Source: Chitinophagaceae bacterium | Lineage (GTDB): Bacteria > Bacteroidota > Bacteroidia > Chitinophagales > Chitinophagaceae | DNA length: 14,795 nt | NCBI GenBank assembly: GCA_025455245.1 | Contig: JALOMX010000011.1 | Span: forward strand, 1-14,795 | Direction: 5' to 3' | Part shown: piece by piece, positions 1-6,251 of the stretch | Layout: the number at the start of each line of letters is the position of its first letter | Position numbering within the stretch: position 1 is the stretch's first letter | Translations under genes and position numbers: made by a program | Notes under the pieces: model-generated | Databases searched by the model: none | What the model was told of the DNA's origin: nothing | What the model saw: only the letters and a program-made list of their open reading frames with translations

Positions 1-401
1 AAACTGAAGTACACAAAGAGGGAGTTCAGATGCCTGCCGGGCTTGCCACATTCGGAAAATTATTGCTGCAGGTAATCCTCCTCGACCTCGTTTTTTCTGT
101 AGATTCCATCATTACGGCTGTTGGTATGGTAAATGAACTTTGGGTAATGTACACGGCTGTAGTGGTTACCGTTATTATCATGTTGATTGCTGCTGCACCC
201 ATCAATAATTTCATTTCAAAGCACCCTTCCTTTAAGGTACTGGCACTTTGCTTTTTGCTGATGATAGGCATGGCCCTTGTAGCCGAAGGCCTCGATTTTA
301 AAATTCCGAAGGGTTATATTTATTTCTCTATGGCCTTTGCATTCCTTGTAGATGTCATCCAAATGAAAACCATCAAACATGCACCTTCCGTCAAGCATTG
401 A
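1..401 (+). CDS. TerC family integral membrane protein, 3' part (5' end outside window)
   Basis: The reading frame is open from base 3 with no stop, so the gene begins left of the window; the ATG at 30 is probably internal. The visible part (about 130 residues) has four hydrophobic segments. It carries the TerC-family signature of two acidic residues in the first visible helix (LLDLVFSVDS), followed by an ITAVGM stretch and a C-terminal helix after IPKGYIYF. TerC proteins are multi-pass inner-membrane proteins; family members have been linked to tellurium resistance and to metal (manganese) export, but the substrate cannot be read from this fragment. The C-terminus looks natural in length. 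The last 23 nt overlap the start of paaC in another frame, which suggests translational coupling or a recent junction. The family call is firm; a role in phenylacetate metabolism is not supported by sequence. Confidence 0.85.
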   Translation, partial: TEVHKEGVQMPAGLATFGKLLLQVILLDLVFSVDSIITAVGMVNELWVMYTAVVVTVIIMLIAAAPINNFISKHPSFKVLALCFLLMIGMALVAEGLDFKIPKGYIYFSMAFAFLVDVIQMKTIKHAPSVKH

Positions 402-1155
402 TTTTACGTTGCATCTTGCCGATGATTGCCTGATCATGAGTCAGCGGCTCAGTGAATGGACCGGCCACGGGCCTGCACTGGAGCAGGATATTGCCCTTAC
501 CAATATAGCTCTTGATATGTTGGGGCAGGCAAGGCTTTTTTACCAGTACGCCGCTACGCAAATCAATGAGCTTCGGCTAAAAGCAGACTATGTTCCTAAA
601 GCAAGCTACCCGGTAGATGAAGATGATCTTGCTTATCATCGGATGGAACATCAGATAAAAAGTCATTTACTGGCTGAATTGCCCAACGGAGATTGGGGTC
701 AAACCATCCTGAAAGTATTTTTTTTCTCGGTATATAAAAAATCTTTATGTGATCAGTTGCTAACGGGTAACGATGCGCAGCTTGCCGCTATTGCCGAAAA
801 GAGCCTTAAGGAAATACGTTACCATATAAAGTGGAGCAGCGATTGGGTGCGTAGGCTCGGAGATGGTACTGTTGAAAGTCATGAAAGAATGAAGGCAGCG
901 CTTGACTACCTGTGGCCTTTTACCGGTGAATTGTTTGAACAAACAGCCTGGATGCCAGCGGAAATAAATCATGAAGCCATTAGGAAATACTGGACGGAAA
1001 GCGCCGGTAATATTTTGCAGGAAGCCACCCTTCATTTACCACAGGGAAGCTCTTTTCAAACCGGCGGTTTAAAAGGGATCCATACCGAACATATGGGTTA
1101 TATTCTCGCTGAAATGCAGTACCTTCAACGTGTTTATCCGGGTAATGAATGGTAA
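379..1155 (+). CDS. paaC: 1,2-phenylacetyl-CoA epoxidase subunit PaaC
   Basis: This 258-residue protein matches PaaC along its whole length. The N-terminal block (residues about 9-32) resembles the E. coli pattern of FTL-L-D-CL followed by QRLSEWxGHGP. It is followed by ALTNIALDMLGQAR, an RYHxxWSSDWVxRLGDGT block near the middle, and the typical end TGGLKGIHTEHMGYILAEMQYLQRVYPG. PaaC is the ferritin-like, non-catalytic partner of the diiron subunit PaaA in the cytoplasmic PaaABCE multicomponent monooxygenase, which epoxidises the ring of phenylacetyl-CoA. The ATG at 379 gives a leader of the right length, although it overlaps terC by 23 nt and has no Shine-Dalgarno sequence. The only later alternative that keeps the conserved core is a TTG at 409, just past the terC stop. 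paaA and paaB, normally directly upstream, are absent here. Confidence 0.95.
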   Translation: MHLPSSIDFTLHLADDCLIMSQRLSEWTGHGPALEQDIALTNIALDMLGQARLFYQYAATQINELRLKADYVPKASYPVDEDDLAYHRMEHQIKSHLLAELPNGDWGQTILKVFFFSVYKKSLCDQLLTGNDAQLAAIAEKSLKEIRYHIKWSSDWVRRLGDGTVESHERMKAALDYLWPFTGELFEQTAWMPAEINHEAIRKYWTESAGNILQEATLHLPQGSSFQTGGLKGIHTEHMGYILAEMQYLQRVYPGNEW

Positions 1156-1171
1156 CTAAAAATTCAGAAAG

Positions 1172-1558
1172 ATGAGATACAGATTTGCATCAGGTACAGC
1201 CTGGGAAGATAAGGTAGGATACAGCCGCGCTATCAGGCATGGTAAACATATTGAGGTTGCGGGAACGGTTGCCGTTGATACAGAAGGCAACCTTGTGGGT
1301 GAAGGCGATATGTATGCGCAGGCGGTTTTTATCCTTCGAAAAATTGAACGTGCATTGCACGAAGCCGGCGGATCTTTAAAGGATGTTATCCGCACAAGAG
1401 CATATGTTACCGACATAAGTCGTTGGGAAGAATTTGCAAAGGCGCACAACGAATTCTTTGACAGTGTAAGACCGGTTTCAACGCTTGTTGAGGTAAGTAA
1501 ACTTATTGACCCCCGCATGCTGATTGAAATAGAAGTTAGTGCAATGACCCTGGAATAA
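1172..1558 (+). CDS. Rid (YjgF/YER057c/UK114) family protein in the paa operon
   Basis: This 128-residue protein has the usual Rid length and core: a YSRAIRHG-type N-terminus, a GDMYAQAxxILRKIE-AL-EAGGSLKDV helix, RTRAYVTDI, and a C-terminal VEVSKLIDPRMLIEIEVSA strand pair. Rid proteins form trimers. The RidA subgroup hydrolyses reactive enamine/imine intermediates using an arginine in the P-A-R-S segment just before VEV. By my alignment this protein has PVST there, so the arginine position is serine. That places it among the Rid subgroups without the known deaminase residue, so enamine deaminase activity should not be assumed. It sits 16 nt after paaC and 1 nt before paaD, so it is almost certainly co-transcribed and may handle a reactive pathway intermediate (inference). 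The start is ATG preceded by a weak purine stretch (CAGAAAG). Confidence 0.88.
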   Translation: MRYRFASGTAWEDKVGYSRAIRHGKHIEVAGTVAVDTEGNLVGEGDMYAQAVFILRKIERALHEAGGSLKDVIRTRAYVTDISRWEEFAKAHNEFFDSVRPVSTLVEVSKLIDPRMLIEIEVSAMTLE

Positions 1559-1559
1559 T

Positions 1560-2072
1560 ATGCATACAACCTGTTATACCGTGGCCGATGTTTGGCGATT
1601 GCTTGAAAATGTAACGGATCCCGAAGTGCCGGTTTTATCGGTGGTGGATCTGGGTGTTATAAGGCATGTGGATATCAGTGATGTGTATGGAGGACAGCAT
1701 GTACAGGTTACCATTACACCAACCTACAGTGGTTGTCCGGCCATGGATATGATCGCTGCAAATATTCGCATTGAACTGATGATGGCAGGCTTCCAACAAG
1801 TGGAGATCGTTCAGCAATTATCGCCTGCATGGACAACAGATTGGATGAGTGAAAGCGGGAAACAAAAGCTGAAGGAATATGGAATAGCACCTCCTGCATC
1901 GGGTTTCAGTTCCTGTGCATCTGCTGAAGCTGATGAACAGGTATTGGTTCCATGTCCCCGGTGTGGCAGTCATCATACACAGTTGATCAGTCAGTTTGGT
2001 TCTACGGCCTGCAAAGCACTTTATCAATGCCTTGATTGCAAGGAACCGTTCGATTATTTTAAATGTCACTAA
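1560..2072 (+). CDS. paaD: Phenylacetyl-CoA epoxidase assembly protein PaaD (PaaJ)
   Basis: This 170-residue protein has the two-part PaaD layout. An N-terminal DUF59/MIP18 domain (residues about 10-100) contains the DPEVPVLSVVDLGVI block and the TPTYSGCPAMDMI motif with its conserved cysteine. A C-terminal zinc ribbon (about 130-170) has CPRCGS and CLDC cysteine pairs, followed by the FDYFKCH ending. DUF59 proteins take part in iron-sulphur cluster or metal-centre maturation. PaaD is thought to mature the PaaABCE epoxidase, probably through the iron-sulphur cluster of the PaaE reductase, although the exact step is less certain. The start codon is 1 nt after the Rid stop, which indicates translational coupling. 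Length fits E. coli PaaD. Confidence 0.95.
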   Translation: MHTTCYTVADVWRLLENVTDPEVPVLSVVDLGVIRHVDISDVYGGQHVQVTITPTYSGCPAMDMIAANIRIELMMAGFQQVEIVQQLSPAWTTDWMSESGKQKLKEYGIAPPASGFSSCASAEADEQVLVPCPRCGSHHTQLISQFGSTACKALYQCLDCKEPFDYFKCH

Positions 2073-2100
2073 GTTTGCCTGACTCACTTTCTTATACAAT

Positions 2101-2877
2101 ATGCAACCCATACTTTTTGAGATAGAAAATAACGTTGGGTTTATAACACTCAACCGTCCGGTTAAATACAATGCATTCAATCGCGAAATGGCCTTGCTGT
2201 TGCAGCAAGTGCTGGATGATTGCGCTGCGGATAGCCGTGTCCGTTGTGTGTATATAACCGGTGCCGGAAAAGCTTTTTGTTCGGGACAGGATCTTGGTGA
2301 AGTGGTGGACCCGAATGGTCCGGGGATGAACCGGATACTAAGTGAACATTATAATCCCATTGTTACCAGAATAAAATGGCTGGAAAAGCCCGTAATAGCC
2401 GCTGTAAACGGGGTAGCGGCAGGTGCGGGCGCCAATATTGCATTGTGTTGCGATATTGTGGTTGCTGCTGCTTCCGCTTCTTTTATCCAGGCATTTTCAG
2501 GTATAGGCCTTATTCCGGATAGTGGTGGCACTTTTAACTTACCCAGGCTGATTGGCTGGCAGAAAGCTACCGCGCTGATGCTGACAGGTGACAAGGTGCC
2601 TGCAGAGGATGCAGAGAGAATGGGAATGATTTATAAGTGGTTCCCTGATTCAGATTTTTTGAAAGAGTCAAGGGCTTTGGCAGAAAGGTTAGGCGCCATG
2701 CCTACCAAGGGGTTGGGCCTTACTAAACTTGCCCTCCGGTGGTCGTCTACCCACACTTTTAAAGAACAGTTGGAAAATGAGGATAAGCTTCAACAAAGGG
2801 CGGCTTCTACAAGCGATTTCAGGGAAGGGGTAAAAGCCTTTCTGGAAAAACGTAAACCCGAATTTAAAGGCGAGTAG
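2101..2877 (+). CDS. paaG: PaaG-type 2-(1,2-epoxy-1,2-dihydrophenyl)acetyl-CoA isomerase (crotonase family)
   Basis: This 258-residue protein has the crotonase fold. Visible blocks are LNRPVKYNAF (18-26), the oxyanion-hole segment GKAFCSGQDL (56-65), and the second oxyanion segment AAVNGVAAGAGANIAL (100-115), which is typical of PaaG. The FIQAFSGIGLIPDSGGT segment (128-144) carries an aspartate (D140) at the position of the catalytic aspartate of PaaG. PaaG converts the ring epoxide of phenylacetyl-CoA to the oxepin-CoA and also acts as a delta3,delta2-enoyl-CoA isomerase later in the pathway. It is separated from paaD by 28 nt and from paaI by 1 nt. The paralogue PaaF is also a crotonase, but the IPDSGGT aspartate and the GAGAN motif favour PaaG. 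A general enoyl-CoA hydratase is the alternative. Confidence 0.9.
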   Translation: MQPILFEIENNVGFITLNRPVKYNAFNREMALLLQQVLDDCAADSRVRCVYITGAGKAFCSGQDLGEVVDPNGPGMNRILSEHYNPIVTRIKWLEKPVIAAVNGVAAGAGANIALCCDIVVAAASASFIQAFSGIGLIPDSGGTFNLPRLIGWQKATALMLTGDKVPAEDAERMGMIYKWFPDSDFLKESRALAERLGAMPTKGLGLTKLALRWSSTHTFKEQLENEDKLQQRAASTSDFREGVKAFLEKRKPEFKGE

Positions 2878-2878
2878 T

Positions 2879-3337
2879 ATGATGACAATACCACAGAAAA
2901 TAGTTGATGCCATGATGCTTGAAGATGCATTCAGTCAGTGGCTTGGAATCAGGGTAATTACCATCAGTCCCGGCGATTGTCATTTGCAGATGCAGGTAAC
3001 ACCCGGCATGCTCAACGGATTTGGGATAGCGCACGGCGGTATTGCTTTTGCCTTATGCGACAGTGCCTGTTCATTTGCCGTAAATGCTCATGGGCGCAAG
3101 GCAATGTCGGTTGAAACAGGTATCAGTCAGTTTAAAGCTATTCAGCCCGGCGATGTGTTGAACTGTTATGTAAAAGAAGAGTCGCTTGGTAAGAAATTAG
3201 GGATATATACCGCCGAAGTCATCAATCAGGATGAGGTGAGGATCGCCTTGTTTAAGGGAACCTATTACCGAAGCGATAAGAAGTGGTTTGAAGAAAATAC
3301 AGAAGGCAATGCTGCAGATTATTCACGCTCAATGTAG
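2879..3337 (+). CDS. paaI: PaaI hotdog-fold acyl-CoA thioesterase
   Basis: This 152-residue single hotdog domain carries the PaaI signature NGFGIAHGGIAFALCDSACSFA. The HGG turn (52-54) and an aspartate (D61) match the catalytic aspartate region of E. coli PaaI. PaaI hydrolyses ring-hydroxylated or aborted phenylacetyl-CoA derivatives and so frees trapped CoA. Two adjacent in-frame ATG codons at 2879 and 2882 are both possible starts; the first lies 1 nt after the paaG stop. Spacing and order fit a continuous paa operon, with paaY 5 nt downstream. Confidence 0.93.
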   Translation: MMTIPQKIVDAMMLEDAFSQWLGIRVITISPGDCHLQMQVTPGMLNGFGIAHGGIAFALCDSACSFAVNAHGRKAMSVETGISQFKAIQPGDVLNCYVKEESLGKKLGIYTAEVINQDEVRIALFKGTYYRSDKKWFEENTEGNAADYSRSM

Positions 3338-3342
3338 CATCC

Positions 3343-3936
3343 ATGTTTTATAGCTTTAAAGGTTTTGTTCCCGTAGTACATCCTACTTCCTTTGTGCATC
3401 CGCAGGCAGCGGTAACAGGTAATGTCATCATTGGAAGGGATTGCTATATTGGTCCCGGAGCTGCATTACGGGGCGATTGGGGTGGCATTGTGTTGGAAGA
3501 TGGATGCAATGTTCAGGAGAATTGTACCATTCATATGTTTCCCGGAGTAACCGTTTTTTTACGCGCAGGCGCACACATTGGCCATGGGGCCATTATTCAT
3601 GGTGCTGAGATTGGCAGTAACTGTTTGGTGGGCATGAATGCTGTGATCATGGACCGTGTGGTATTGGGTGAAGAAAGTATCGTGGGCGCCTTGACGTTGA
3701 TAAAGGAAGGAGAACGTATTCCGCCCCGTAGCCTTGTGGTGGGCAATCCGGGTAAAATAATAAAACAGGTTAGTGATGAAATGATCGGTTGGAAAACAAG
3801 AGGTACGCGCCTTTACCAGGAACTGCCTTCTGAAATGCATGCGGGATGGCAACCTTGCGAGCCGCTCGCCGAAATACCTAAGGAAAGGCCGATGCAGGAA
3901 ATTTTGTACGAGACCTGGCAGTCGTTGAAAGAATAA
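3343..3936 (+). CDS. paaY: PaaY-type left-handed beta-helix (gamma-carbonic-anhydrase-like) thioesterase
   Basis: This 197-residue protein is built of hexapeptide repeats (residues about 10-140, such as VTGNVIIGRDCYIGPGAALRGD). Histidines sit at the gamma-carbonic-anhydrase metal positions: one in CTIHMF, and two in HIGHG. A helical C-terminal tail follows (YQELPSEMHAGWQPCEPL). The GNPGKIIKQVSDEMIGWKTRGTRLYQ stretch is characteristic of PaaY. Characterised PaaY is a trimeric thioesterase that clears inhibitory phenylacetyl-CoA by-products, working alongside PaaI. It is the last gene of the + strand paa run, with 192 nt to the next gene. CaiE is the nearest alternative family; context and length favour PaaY. 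Confidence 0.93.
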   Translation: MFYSFKGFVPVVHPTSFVHPQAAVTGNVIIGRDCYIGPGAALRGDWGGIVLEDGCNVQENCTIHMFPGVTVFLRAGAHIGHGAIIHGAEIGSNCLVGMNAVIMDRVVLGEESIVGALTLIKEGERIPPRSLVVGNPGKIIKQVSDEMIGWKTRGTRLYQELPSEMHAGWQPCEPLAEIPKERPMQEILYETWQSLKE

Positions 3937-3957
3937 TTCAGATTCCGGAATTTTTTT
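3935..3957 (+). terminator. Possible weak terminator after paaY
   Basis: Just after the paaY stop, AATTC (3935-3939) and GAATT (3948-3952) can pair around an 8-nt loop. The right arm runs straight into T residues (T run 3951-3957). The stem is only 5 bp and AT-rich, so this is a weak candidate, but the position at the end of the operon is right. Confidence 0.3.
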
Positions 3958-4081
3958 ACAGTTGCTTGCTGCATGCCTCTCACCCTTGTGTGGGCGGCTA
4001 TTATTTTCCATTTGCATATCAATGCTTATGGAGGTGCATTTTATTTTTCGTTCATCTGTATTGGAAAAAATGGACGTTGCA

Positions 4082-4113
4082 TTTGGCGCAATCTGTCCTT
4101 TGTTTTACCTTGT
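4082..4113 (+). promoter_or_regulatory. Possible Bacteroidota-type promoter for the S74-domain gene
   Basis: TTTG at 4082-4085 is followed after 20 nt by TACCTTGT at 4106-4113. This resembles the Bacteroidota pattern TTTG-N19-21-TANNTTTG with two mismatches in the -7 box. It would leave a leader of only about 9 nt before the ATG at 4129. The 3937-4128 intergenic region shows nothing else recognisable apart from the weak terminator. Confidence 0.22.
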
Positions 4114-4128
4114 TGCAAATTATAGCAT

Positions 4129-5349
4129 ATGAAAAATGAATTCTATTTGATTGGAATGGCTTTTTCTTGCTTTTGCATGCAAATACCATCTGCGGCACAA
4201 AATGTAGGCATAGGCACAAATACGCCCAACCTTGCCAAATTACAAATAAACGGTTCTGTGGGTGCTTCAGTAGCGATGTTTGGTGCAGATAAAAACGGGG
4301 TTACCATTTCTGCCGACAATCCTGAAATAGGGTTTAATTATTATTTCAATGCCGGTTCGAAAACCATCAAAGCAGGTTATGCTTCCTTAATGGGTATGGT
4401 GCCGGCAAGCGGAGATTTTTATCTTGGCAATTTCAACAACAACCAATCCGCTTCCGACAATGGTACCATTGCAGGATACCAAAACAGGATGGTGATAAAG
4501 CAAAACGGGAGAATCGGGCTTGGCGTTGACAATCCCACAAGGGCCGCCCTTGAACATAATGGCGCTGTGGTTAATACGGCGGCATTGTTTGGTGGCGATG
4601 GCAAAGGCGTTTCGCTGCAAAAAGACTGGCCTGCCATTGGCCTGAATCACTTTTATGATGGACAACACAAATCCATTGGTGGCGGTTATGGTGCGCAAAT
4701 AGGGGTGGATCAGAACAACGGAGCCATTTATTTCGCGCAGTTTTCGAACAATGCGCCGGTGCCCAACGGATTGTATCTGAACCCGGTCAGCAATATATTT
4801 ATCCGGTATGGAAAAATAGGTTTGAACATCAATGATCCGTTGGCACCATTGCATATCCATAATACCCTTGATGCCTACGGGTCAAATGGTGGCGCCAATT
4901 CGGTGAATGCCGGCCTCAGGTTTTCAACCTATGCCACTTCCACCTTCTGGAATGTTTACAATTACCTTGACTTGCTTTTTTGGTCGAATGGCGCTTTTAA
5001 ATCCCAGATCAGTTACATTGATGGCGGATATTACAGCAATTCGGATAAGCGGCTAAAGAAGCAAATACGGACCATGGATAACGATGTTTTGCAGAAGTTG
5101 CATTTGTTGAATCCTGTATCCTACCTGATGCTGGAAGAAAATGAACATGAAAGTGTACCGCACCTTGGCTTTTTGGCACAGGAGTTGGAAACTGCTTTTC
5201 CGGAAGTAGTACGGGATGGCCCTGATGGCATGAAAGCAGTCAACTATGCAGGACTTATACCGGTACTTACCAAAGCCATTCAGGAGCAGCAAAAAATAAT
5301 TGAAAAACAGCAGCAGCAGATTGATTGGCTGATGAAGAAGGTACAATAG
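4129..5349 (+). CDS. Secreted tail-fibre-like protein with two repeats and C-terminal peptidase S74 (intramolecular chaperone) domain
   Basis: This 406-residue protein opens with a signal-peptide-like segment (1-23, ending SAAQ). Residues about 26-136 and 137-238 form two tandem repeats. Shared marks are AMFGADKNGVTI versus ALFGGDGKGVSL, PEIGFNYYF versus PAIGLNHFY, and IGLGVDNP versus IGLNINDP. Residues 302-406 are a peptidase S74 domain: SDKRLKKQI, then NPVSYLM, LGFLAQELETAFPEVV, VNYAGLIPVLTKAI, and a Gln-rich coiled coil. In phage endosialidases this domain trimerises the fibre and cleaves itself between Ser and Asp with a Ser/Lys dyad five residues apart; here S305-D306 and K310 keep that spacing. 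Bacterial versions are common in Bacteroidota as predicted surface proteins of unknown role. It stands alone between the paa operon and Uma2. There is no phage context. Confidence 0.85.
   Translation: MKNEFYLIGMAFSCFCMQIPSAAQNVGIGTNTPNLAKLQINGSVGASVAMFGADKNGVTISADNPEIGFNYYFNAGSKTIKAGYASLMGMVPASGDFYLGNFNNNQSASDNGTIAGYQNRMVIKQNGRIGLGVDNPTRAALEHNGAVVNTAALFGGDGKGVSLQKDWPAIGLNHFYDGQHKSIGGGYGAQIGVDQNNGAIYFAQFSNNAPVPNGLYLNPVSNIFIRYGKIGLNINDPLAPLHIHNTLDAYGSNGGANSVNAGLRFSTYATSTFWNVYNYLDLLFWSNGAFKSQISYIDGGYYSNSDKRLKKQIRTMDNDVLQKLHLLNPVSYLMLEENEHESVPHLGFLAQELETAFPEVVRDGPDGMKAVNYAGLIPVLTKAIQEQQKIIEKQQQQIDWLMKKVQ
4204..4842 (+). repeat. Two-copy internal protein repeat within the S74-domain gene
   Basis: Residues 26-136 and 137-238 of the encoded protein align as two diverged copies of about 100-110 residues. 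Each starts with a short hydrophobic strand, passes an [AM]-[AL]-[MF]-F-G-x-D-x-[NK]-G-V block, and ends in an IGL-x-DP motif. Similarity is clear at protein level and weak at DNA level, which points to an old duplication and not a recent one. A third, truncated copy may start at the following APLHIHN segment, which resembles AKLQING. Confidence 0.6.
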
Positions 5350-5602
5350 GCCTTATAGCATAACCGGATTGTTCATATAAAAAGTTTTATTTTTTGGTTT
5401 AAACAGCCACCAATTCATTCATAGAAAAAAGTTGCATTCCGGTCAGTTAATTTAGTTGGTTCCCTTTTCGAAGGTATGGTCAGCAATTATGGAGGTATAT
5501 TTCAATCATTTAGGGCATAACTGTTGGCACGGTTAAATTCAAATGCCACAGAAGAAATTCGTCACAACAGCATCAACTAAACATCATTAAAAATGGGCTA
5601 AA
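5350..5602. other. Intergenic stretch with no gene seen
   Basis: About 250 nt between the S74 gene and the Uma2 promoter. It is AT-rich, and I see no coding frame with family resemblance. An AT-only hairpin, ATAAAA (5377-5382) with TTTTAT (5385-5390) followed by TTTTT, lies 27 nt after the S74 stop and could end that transcript weakly. No tRNA, small-RNA or riboswitch signature was recognised by eye. Confidence 0.4.
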
Positions 5603-5633
5603 TGTGCTGTACTTCATTTTTTCAGTAAATTTG
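5603..5633 (+). promoter_or_regulatory. Bacteroidota-type promoter for the Uma2 gene
   Basis: TGTG at 5603-5606, a 19-nt spacer, and TAAATTTG at 5626-5633 fit the -33 TTTG / -7 TANNTTTG pattern. The -7 box is an exact match and the -33 box has one mismatch. Transcription would start near 5640, about 15 nt before the ATG at 5655. Confidence 0.5.
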
Positions 5634-5648
5634 AACCGGTAACCGGTT
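5634..5648. promoter_or_regulatory. Perfect palindrome at the predicted Uma2 transcription start (possible operator)
   Basis: AACCGG (5634-5639) and CCGGTT (5643-5648) form a perfect inverted repeat around TAA. The same bases read as two direct copies of AACCGGT. It abuts the -7 box, covers the predicted transcription start, and ends 6 nt before the start codon. It could be a repressor operator or a hairpin over the ribosome entry site. No regulator gene is adjacent. Confidence 0.4.
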
Positions 5649-5654
5649 TTCAAT

Positions 5655-6197
5655 ATGTCATTAGCAGCATCCATACCCCCGAGGTACACTATAAAGGACT
5701 ACCAGCAATGGAAAGGCGATTGGGAGTTGATTAATGGATATCCCTATGCTATGTCGCCATCGCCTTACAGTCAGCATCAGTTGATGGCTTCATCTTTTGA
5801 ATTAGCCTTTCACTTATCGCTACGGGATCAAAAGAGTGATTGCCAATGCAATCTTTTCCGCGAACTGGATTGGATAATAGATGAAAATAATGTGGTTCGT
5901 CCTGATTTAGCAATTGTGTGTGTACCTGTAGAAAAAAAGGGATTCATTACCCATCCCCCGGTATTAATTGTTGAGGTCTTTTCTGATGCCACCCGCATGA
6001 AGGATAGAAACATTAAGTTCCGGCTGTATGAAAGTGCGGGGGTAAAATATTACCTGATGGCCGACCCGGATGCCAATACAATTGAGATTTTTGAACTGAC
6101 CGACAACCAATACAAAGAAACCCCCGGCATGAACGTTTTTTCCTTGCATAAAGGTTGCGGGATTACCGTTGATTTTGAAGAAATTTATCAGTTCTGA
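5655..6197 (+). CDS. Uma2 family protein (DUF820, putative PD-(D/E)XK restriction-endonuclease-like)
   Basis: This 180-residue protein has the DUF820/Uma2 layout. It starts with a YTIKDYQQW-x-GDWELINGYPYAMSPSP block (11-36) and a conserved histidine (H41) in SQHQL. The endonuclease-like core then has an aspartate in RPDLAIV (D84), a glutamate in LIVEVFSDAT (E107), and a lysine in RNIKFRLYESAGVKYYLMADP (K121), which fits a PD-(D/E)XK-like metal site. Uma2 proteins are small and often present in many copies; their substrate and biological role are not established. It stands alone with its own promoter-like element and palindrome, and the downstream M24 gene is 54 nt away. No toxin-antitoxin partner or methyltransferase is adjacent. 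The family call is firm; nuclease activity is inference. Confidence 0.88.
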   Translation: MSLAASIPPRYTIKDYQQWKGDWELINGYPYAMSPSPYSQHQLMASSFELAFHLSLRDQKSDCQCNLFRELDWIIDENNVVRPDLAIVCVPVEKKGFITHPPVLIVEVFSDATRMKDRNIKFRLYESAGVKYYLMADPDANTIEIFELTDNQYKETPGMNVFSLHKGCGITVDFEEIYQF

Positions 6198-6202
6198 AAC
6201 AC

Positions 6203-6229
6203 AGGCATCATTTTACAAATGCCTTTATT
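6203..6229 (+). terminator. Inverted repeat after the Uma2 gene, possible weak terminator
   Basis: AGGCAT (6203-6208) and ATGCCT (6219-6224) form a perfect 6-bp stem with a 10-nt loop, followed by TTATTA. It sits right after the Uma2 stop. The T-rich tract is short, so termination would be partial at best. The right arm contains the ATG at 6219, which argues against that ATG as the start of the next gene. Confidence 0.3.
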
Positions 6230-6251
6230 ACATTGCCGCCAAAAGCAGGTT

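Noticed and set aside
30..401. ATG at 30 as the true start of the TerC gene
   Set aside because: The frame is open to the window edge and the resulting protein would lack half of the usual membrane helices; the gene most likely begins outside the window.
4129..5349. S74 tail-fibre domain as evidence for a prophage
   Set aside because: No other phage gene is present. The neighbours are metabolic and housekeeping genes, and Bacteroidota commonly encode such secreted proteins outside phages.
5655..6197. Uma2 protein as part of a restriction-modification or other defence system
   Set aside because: No methyltransferase, helicase, toxin-antitoxin partner or other defence gene lies nearby; the adjacent genes are a secreted peptidase and obg.
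6219..6251. ATG at 6219 as the start of the M24 peptidase
   Set aside because: It adds a polar, Cys/His-containing segment before a clear signal peptide, has no ribosome binding site, and lies in the right arm of an inverted repeat. The ATG at 6252 has AGCAGG upstream.
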